A stretch of 7,007 bases of DNA, taken from NCBI GenBank assembly GCA_903934155.1, contig CAIZMS010000017.1:1-7007 (forward strand), in the 5' to 3' direction. The position numbers were made by a program, and so were the translations under genes. This stretch comes from an uncultured bacterium (GTDB lineage: Bacteria; Verrucomicrobiota; Kiritimatiellia; CAIKKV01; CAITUY01). Under the pieces are notes generated by a model, which saw nothing but the letters and a program-made list of their open reading frames with translations, was not told where the DNA came from and ran no database searches. This document shows positions 1-4,609 of the stretch, piece after piece. How positions within the stretch are numbered: the stretch's first letter is position 1; each line of letters begins with the position of its first letter.

Positions 1-396
1 CGGCAGGATGTCCTTGTAGCCAACTTTGGACGGATGCCCGAACTGTTTGATGTGGCGCTGATAATCACTCGAGGCCGGGTCATACATGGCCTTGCCATAC
101 CAACCGCCCAGACCCACGCACTGGGGCCCCCAATGCGCCCAAAATCCCAACTTGGCATCGGCAAACCACTCCGGGCAATGATACTTCTCATCCAGGGAGG
201 CCTGGGTTGGCTGGAAGGGTCCCTGAACCAGCGGCAGGTCTTTGGGCTTGGGCAGCCCGCGCAGTTGTTCCGGTTCCGCGGGCTGAGCCTCCGGGCCGGC
301 CGCCCAGGAGGACCCAATACCCGGCAGGGCAATCGCCATCAGCGCCAGGCTTGTCATGCGGATCAGAGACCGTGTATTCAGTGTATTTATGCTCAT
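1..396 (-). CDS. Alpha-L-fucosidase, GH29 family, secreted (3' part beyond window)
   Basis: The frame is open from an ATG at 394-396 to the window edge, giving the first 132 residues of a protein whose C-terminal part lies outside. Seen: an N-terminal signal-like stretch with basic residues R9 and R13, then a hydrophobic run around residues 15-31 ending in SSWAAG (likely type I cleavage after A32 or A33). A Pro/Glu-rich linker (about 34-70) follows, then the start of a catalytic barrel: EWFADAKLGFWAHWGPQ at about residues 76-92, WYGKAMY at 99-105, and FGHPSKVGYKDILP at 119-132. The EWF.DAK.G.W.HWGP and GHPSK.GYKD patterns are characteristic of GH29; the His of HWG (H88) corresponds to the conserved first-strand substrate-binding His of the family. 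Known: GH29 enzymes release terminal alpha-L-fucose by a retaining mechanism; the nucleophile Asp would be downstream of the visible part. The start is supported by AGGTGG seven bases upstream. It is the last visible gene of the run. Confidence 0.93.
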   Translation of the reverse strand, partial: MSINTLNTRSLIRMTSLALMAIALPGIGSSWAAGPEAQPAEPEQLRGLPKPKDLPLVQGPFQPTQASLDEKYHCPEWFADAKLGFWAHWGPQCVGLGGWYGKAMYDPASSDYQRHIKQFGHPSKVGYKDILP

Positions 397-403
397 TATG
401 ATA

Positions 404-409
404 CCACCT
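404..409 (-). promoter_or_regulatory. Ribosome binding site of the fucosidase gene
   Basis: On the minus strand AGGTGG lies seven bases before the ATG at 396. The spacing is good and this fixes the start over a later in-frame ATG at residue 14. It sits only 14 bases after the TAA (424-426) that ends the rhamnosidase-like remnant, which is normal spacing for two genes in one operon. Confidence 0.7.
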
Positions 410-423
410 TTGTAAATTCAGTT

Positions 424-525
424 TTATTGGGCAGTGAACTCGTAGGTTCCCGAGCCGACTTCAAAAACGGCGCAACCCGCTTCCATGCGCAGAAACTTCA
501 CGCCGGGCGGTGCGCTTACTTTGGA
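424..525 (-). pseudogene. Orphan C-terminal remnant of an alpha-L-rhamnosidase-like gene
   Basis: Read on the minus strand, 525 to 424 encodes about 33 residues followed by TAA (426-424): SKVSAPPGVKFLRMEAG, then CAVFEVGSGTYEFTAQ. Known, from memory: alpha-L-rhamnosidases of GH78 type commonly end in a beta-sandwich domain whose last strands read like 'GV.FLR.E.G.AVFEVGSGTY.F' and then stop, so the peptide looks like a genuine protein terminus. It is in a different frame from the upstream 682-residue hydrolase, which stops at 516-518 within the first few codons of the remnant. The frame is closed again at a TAA at 550-552, so no rhamnosidase body is present. The only internal ATG (484-486) lacks a ribosome binding site. 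Inference: a leftover 3' end of a gene replaced or deleted by recombination. A chance ORF is possible but unlikely given the motif match. Confidence 0.55.
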
Positions 526-2564
526 GTCGCTGCTTGTTCGCGGATCATTTTATCCTGCCGCACGTCGACCTTTTTCAGGTCGTTCTCCGTTTCTTTGGAG
601 GCCTGCTTTGACGGGGCGACTTTGGCCTCTGCGGAAACATTCGAGTTGAAAACCGAGGCGGTGACAACGACTTCCTTTGGCGTCTCGAAATATTTCTGCA
701 CCAAGCCACCCGAATAAACGCGCACCAGCACGGGCACACTGCTCTTCCATTCAACATTCAACTCGCTCAGGTCCACCTTCTTCCCCTCAATCTCGCCGTA
801 TGCTTTCAGGCGGGTGGTCTGGAATCTGGATAATTGCGCCAAGGTCCCCGGGGTGAGCGTTTTTTCCTCCAACGTGAGATTTTGAATCTTGTCCAAATCG
901 AGATCCACCAGAATCACCTGCGTGAGCGAGTTGGCGGGGATCGCCACGTTGACCTTTTTTTCTTTCACGGGCACGACCGCGACGACTTCGTCCCGCTTGC
1001 ATTCGGAGGTCTCGCGAACCACGGCGAAGCGATAGGCCTTCGGCTGCAGTTCCAAATCGATTTCGAGATCCTTATTGCTGCCAGGGCCGGGGTTGACGAC
1101 ATTGACATAGAGACGATCCGGGGTGCGAATCGCGCTCATTTCATATTCGTTGCCTGAACCGCCGTTGGCATAATACTTGTCGCGTTCCAGCTTGAGGTAG
1201 ATCGAGCGGGAATTCCGGGAGTCAACGGCCTGGGCGAGCCCGAGGGTGGACATGCCCAGCGGCAGCACCTCATACGAGCGGAGCGGAGATTGCGTACCCG
1301 GCACGCAACGGGCCAGCATTTTGAACACAAAGTAGGAGAGTGTGGCAGTGCGGGTTTGCATCGTTTCGAGGGTGGGTGCCACCGGGGATTGCTGGATAAA
1401 TCCCGCTGCGTCCATGGCATCCATTTCGCCGTAAACCAGGCTCTTGAACATCCGGTGGGTTGCCGGGTAATTGAACAAATAGAGCGCCGCAAACTCCAGC
1501 TCCGGCTCCTTCACGGAAGAGGCCTGCAGGATCGATTGCAAGACGCCCCCAAGCAACAGTGCTGAGGCATCGGTGAACATCGAGTTGAACGGAGTCATGG
1601 GTCCCGAAATCAGGTTGAACTCGCTGAACGCCAAACGTTTGTTGGCTCCGCTTCGCATCGCCATCCGATCCTGAACCCCTTCGAAAATTTTTCCGTTGGG
1701 CTCATAACAATGGGAATCAAGGCAATCCACGTATGGACTGACATATTTCCAGAACGTTTCCCAGCTCGTGTGGGCTCCTGGCCCTGAAAATACGAACTTC
1801 CTCGGATCGTTCTGGGATTTCAGAAGCGCTTCGACATCCTCCAGCGCGTAGCGGCCCATTTTCGCAATGGCGCCCAGCTGGCGGCCGACGTATTCCCCTC
1901 TTTCATTCCAGGCAAGTTTGTCAGGCGCTACATCGGCAGGGTAATAAAAGCCGCTCCAGCCATACTCCGGCTCGTTCGCCATCATGAAATAGCGCACGCC
2001 GATTTTCCCGAGCCTGTAGAAAGCGGCGAAATGACTCTCGTATGCCGCCGCTGCCGCTGCCCAGTTGATGTTCTGCGGGGCTTCGGCCGTTTTCCGAACA
2101 TCGATCAAGATCGATTCCTTGTAATTACCCTTTCCTCCGACGCCGACATCAATGAGGGGTTCGATACCCGCCTTGAGCATCAGACGACAGATGTCCTCTG
2201 TGCGATCGGGCTTCCCTTGGTTTGCTGGAGGCTGGTTAGCGGTCCATTTGATCTTCTGCTCCGGATTCTCGCGCACGGCCGCCCGATAACGGTTGAAATC
2301 TTCCTCGGTCTTGATGGTGTCGAATTCGCCCTTGATAAAACCTTTTGAAACGAAGATCCGGCAGATCGTACCGTTTGAATCCGCCATCCAATCCGCGAGG
2401 TTCGACTCATTGAAGAAATTGAGCAGTTCCGCATTAAACCCGAGGTGGTGGGGCGTTTTGGCAACCGGGTCGGGACCGATAAGCAAACTGCCTCCCGCAT
2501 ACGCGCTCTGGGTCATACAATAAGCGCTTGCGCATGCTATCAGAATTTTGTGCATGTTTTTCAT
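516..2564 (-). CDS. Secreted clan GH-A (GH39/GH5-like) glycoside hydrolase with BIG2-like domain
   Basis: Protein of 682 residues. Residues 1-23 form a signal peptide ending AYA before GG; an LIAC at 8-11 resembles a lipobox but the hydrophobic run before it is too short. A TIM-barrel-like region spans about 40-400. It has HLGFNAELLNFF (first strand), CRIFVS (68-73), GVRYFMMANEPE at 189-200 (E198 is the candidate acid/base in a NEP motif after strand 4), DSHCY at 283-287 (strand 6 His/Tyr as in clan GH-A), LAFSEFNL at 311-318 (E315, candidate nucleophile at the end of strand 7), and LYLFNYPATHRMF around 361-373 (strand 8). Residues about 430-555 look like the beta-sandwich that often follows such barrels. 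Residues about 560-640 resemble a bacterial Ig-like BIG2 domain (LSELNVEWKSSVPVLVRV, then GGLV and VVVTASV). The tail 641-682 is Lys/Glu/Gln-rich and probably disordered. Family and substrate cannot be fixed: GH39, GH5 or an unassigned family are all possible. It starts 38 bases after the upstream gene's stop with only a weak Shine-Dalgarno; a second ATG is at codon 4. Its last codons overlap the rhamnosidase-like remnant. Confidence 0.85.
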   Translation of the reverse strand: MKNMHKILIACASAYCMTQSAYAGGSLLIGPDPVAKTPHHLGFNAELLNFFNESNLADWMADSNGTICRIFVSKGFIKGEFDTIKTEEDFNRYRAAVRENPEQKIKWTANQPPANQGKPDRTEDICRLMLKAGIEPLIDVGVGGKGNYKESILIDVRKTAEAPQNINWAAAAAAYESHFAAFYRLGKIGVRYFMMANEPEYGWSGFYYPADVAPDKLAWNERGEYVGRQLGAIAKMGRYALEDVEALLKSQNDPRKFVFSGPGAHTSWETFWKYVSPYVDCLDSHCYEPNGKIFEGVQDRMAMRSGANKRLAFSEFNLISGPMTPFNSMFTDASALLLGGVLQSILQASSVKEPELEFAALYLFNYPATHRMFKSLVYGEMDAMDAAGFIQQSPVAPTLETMQTRTATLSYFVFKMLARCVPGTQSPLRSYEVLPLGMSTLGLAQAVDSRNSRSIYLKLERDKYYANGGSGNEYEMSAIRTPDRLYVNVVNPGPGSNKDLEIDLELQPKAYRFAVVRETSECKRDEVVAVVPVKEKKVNVAIPANSLTQVILVDLDLDKIQNLTLEEKTLTPGTLAQLSRFQTTRLKAYGEIEGKKVDLSELNVEWKSSVPVLVRVYSGGLVQKYFETPKEVVVTASVFNSNVSAEAKVAPSKQASKETENDLKKVDVRQDKMIREQAATPK

Positions 2565-2602
2565 AGTATTGAATCACTTCATTGTTTGTTGTGGTTTTTT
2601 CA

Positions 2603-4522
2603 TCACTGTTTCAGGTCCTTAAGCTCAGGATACCATTTCAGAATCTTTGCCTGCTCCTCCTGGGGCAGTTCCGCGAACGGCTTGGGCTTGTCCTGCGGGC
2701 GCGACTGTTTCTGGTTGATGATGTCCAGAATGTCCCAATGGCGTTCGATGACGTTGCCGCTAGGCTCTTTATAGGACTGGTTATAGCGGGTGTAATCCAT
2801 CACCAGCTTCGGCCCGTTCTCCTTCCAGTTCTGGATGGTCGCAAAGCGGAAGTCCTTGTTGAAATACCAGCGGATCTCCATCTCCGGGCAGAAGATCGGA
2901 GCGTGAAAACGGTACTTGGGAGTGATCTTCTTCCCTTCTTCCTCGGTGGGCATATTGTTGCCTCGTTCCACAAACTTCAAATTGATGCGGCTGTTGTCGG
3001 GATTGTGCTTGCGCCAAAGGTCGCCAAACTCACCCGTCGTCAGCATCTGCGTGTCGGGATATTTCTCGCGCATGGCTTTGATCCATCTGGGCAAGTAATT
3101 CGGATCCAACCATTCAAACAGGGTGAGCTCCCAAATTACGGTCAGAAAGCCATATCCATTCTCCGCAACGGCCTTGTCATTAAAATGGACATCGCTCGTA
3201 TGGAGGATTTCCCGGAGCCCCAAGTCATATCCGTAATAGGCTTGGGTCTCAATGGGGCCAATTCCCACCCGGCTGTTGTAGTCCTTCCCCATGCCGCGCA
3301 GACGGGCCGCAAAGAAGTCCACTGTCCAGCCATCAATATTCACCATGTCCACGAAGTCATCGCCCCCCCGGGGCCCCTGAGCTGGTTTCAGGAAATGGTT
3401 TTTGGATGGATAATAGGGATAGATGATGCCCCCATCACCGTCCTGCCCATCAATATTGAACTGGCTCCAGATCTGTCCCTGGACGGTGTGAATGCCCTCG
3501 TTTTCGGCCAGGAATTTCATGCTCTCGACCGACATGTGGCCCGCGATCACGGATTTCGGGCGATACCCGTTGCCCACCATTTGGGAGACCAACTCCAACG
3601 CCTCGTGGAGATCCTTCTTGCACTGTTCCTGGGTATTGAATTTGTTAGCGAAATCGACCCCCGGCCAGAACGTCATTTCATCGCCATACTCTTTGACGAA
3701 CTGGGGCATGAGCTTACGCAATTCCACATAATTCTGCTCCTTGTCCGTCAGCGCCCCCCACGACCAGGCCCAGGTGATCCGCGCCTGGGGATATGCTTCC
3801 GCCAGACTCTTCCGCATCTTGAGCGCAATCTCGGGAGTGTGTTTGTGTCGCTCCATGTTGCTCCCATGCTTTCGGGCCCGGGTGTTCTCCCAGGATTGAA
3901 TCCGAACCGCCGTCATCAAATTGATGTAGCGGCCTTTCAGCGGCTCGGGGGAGAACTTTGGAGGGTCTGACTTGTAGGATTTTTCGGGAATGAATGTTTT
4001 ATCGAGCATCGATGCCTCACAATACTTCAACCGCCCTTCAGGAGGCGCCTTGGCGACAATCGTCTGGATGTCCTGGATAAACGCCGCGATGGACTGCGGC
4101 GCGGAGGAAAGCTCCCCGATGCGTTTTCCATCCGCATTCGCGATGATCACGGCGTGAGAACTTGGAATGTTGAACGCCTCGAGAATCCTCGATATCTTCC
4201 AGCCGTCATCCTTTGTCTCATCCTTTCTATGAAGGACCCGCGTGCAGACCAGGTTCTTTGCGGCATAATCAACAAATTCAGGCTGCGTGCAGACCGACTT
4301 GGCAAACGCCTGACAGTCTTTGCAGACATCGGTGTTGCCGATAAATACCAGCATGGGCTTGCCGGATTTCTTCGCTTCCTGCCCGGCCGCCTCGAATGGT
4401 TCTACCCATTTTAGTCCAGGGGCACCGGCTTTTGCGATAGGCGGCGATTCCACCCCATACGAAGCGGGTGTTATTGCCAGTAGAGCCAGTGACAGGACGG
4501 TAAGGATATTGGTTGGTTTCAT
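2603..4522 (-). CDS. Secreted thioredoxin-like domain fused to an uncharacterised, deacetylase/glycosidase-like domain
   Basis: 639 residues from the ATG at 4520-4522. An ATG ten codons upstream (4552) gives 649 residues but has no ribosome binding site at normal distance, while GAGG lies nine bases before 4522 and MKPTN starts a classic signal peptide (hydrophobic 5-20, cleavage near residue 23). Residues about 30-160 form a thioredoxin-like fold: KPMLVFIGNTDVCKDC with a CKDC redox motif at 67-70, a predicted cis-Pro in NIPSSHAVII (P120), and DGKRIGEL. This resembles thioredoxin_7-type domains, but Val replaces the usual Trp before the first Cys. From about 185 to 600 is a large domain with TWAWSWGALTD, FWPGVDFANKF, SVIAGHMSVESMKFLAE, GGIIYPYYPSKNHF and GWTVDFFAARLRGMG. 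From memory it recalls the DUF3863/DUF3864 proteins of Bacteroides and Lentisphaera and, loosely, polysaccharide-deacetylase or GH57-like barrels; catalytic residues are not assignable. The C-terminus (about 605-639) is charged. Position between two hydrolase genes supports a role in extracytoplasmic glycan processing. The fusion and export are well supported; the activity is unknown. Confidence 0.82.
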   Translation of the reverse strand: MKPTNILTVLSLALLAITPASYGVESPPIAKAGAPGLKWVEPFEAAGQEAKKSGKPMLVFIGNTDVCKDCQAFAKSVCTQPEFVDYAAKNLVCTRVLHRKDETKDDGWKISRILEAFNIPSSHAVIIANADGKRIGELSSAPQSIAAFIQDIQTIVAKAPPEGRLKYCEASMLDKTFIPEKSYKSDPPKFSPEPLKGRYINLMTAVRIQSWENTRARKHGSNMERHKHTPEIALKMRKSLAEAYPQARITWAWSWGALTDKEQNYVELRKLMPQFVKEYGDEMTFWPGVDFANKFNTQEQCKKDLHEALELVSQMVGNGYRPKSVIAGHMSVESMKFLAENEGIHTVQGQIWSQFNIDGQDGDGGIIYPYYPSKNHFLKPAQGPRGGDDFVDMVNIDGWTVDFFAARLRGMGKDYNSRVGIGPIETQAYYGYDLGLREILHTSDVHFNDKAVAENGYGFLTVIWELTLFEWLDPNYLPRWIKAMREKYPDTQMLTTGEFGDLWRKHNPDNSRINLKFVERGNNMPTEEEGKKITPKYRFHAPIFCPEMEIRWYFNKDFRFATIQNWKENGPKLVMDYTRYNQSYKEPSGNVIERHWDILDIINQKQSRPQDKPKPFAELPQEEQAKILKWYPELKDLKQ

Positions 4523-4531
4523 GCTTATTAG

Positions 4532-4535
4532 CCTC
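4532..4535 (-). promoter_or_regulatory. Ribosome binding site deciding the start at 4522
   Basis: GAGG on the minus strand is followed by nine bases and the ATG at 4522. It lies inside the ten-codon extension that would be made from the ATG at 4552, and is the reason for preferring the shorter product. A stronger Shine-Dalgarno-like run (AAGGAGGAG, 4586-4578) lies 25 bases before the 4552 ATG, too far for ordinary use there. It would sit ten bases before an in-frame CTG at 4567-4565. Confidence 0.5.
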
Positions 4536-4609
4536 GTTGTGGAGGTTGTCATGGTGATGCGATTCAGCTGTTCTTCACTCCTCCTTGAGCACTTTGAATT
4601 ATCATCAGA

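Noticed and set aside
397..515. Search for a terminator or promoter in the spacer before the fucosidase gene
   Set aside because: No GC-rich hairpin followed by a T-run on the minus strand and no convincing -35/-10 pair; the space is mostly the rhamnosidase-like remnant plus a ribosome binding site.
34..717. Plus-strand open frame (227 codons) over the fucosidase start and the hydrolase end
   Set aside because: It crosses two real minus-strand coding regions and their spacer; no motif supports it.
2531..2534. Lipobox-like LIAC in the signal region of the GH-A hydrolase
   Set aside because: The hydrophobic stretch before the Cys is only about four residues, too short for a lipoprotein signal; AYA before GG at 21-23 fits ordinary signal peptidase I cleavage better.
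3363..3377. GC-rich palindrome (CCCCGGGGCCCC with a longer C run) that could look like a terminator or regulatory site
   Set aside because: It lies inside the fusion gene and encodes GPRGG in frame; it has no T-run and is explained by codons. It is a possible place for a homopolymer sequencing error but the frame is intact.
2582..3970. Long plus-strand open frame (462 codons) opposite the thioredoxin-fusion gene
   Set aside because: It is entirely antisense to a convincing gene, has no recognisable domain, no clear ribosome binding site, and its composition is that of a complement frame in a GC-rich gene.
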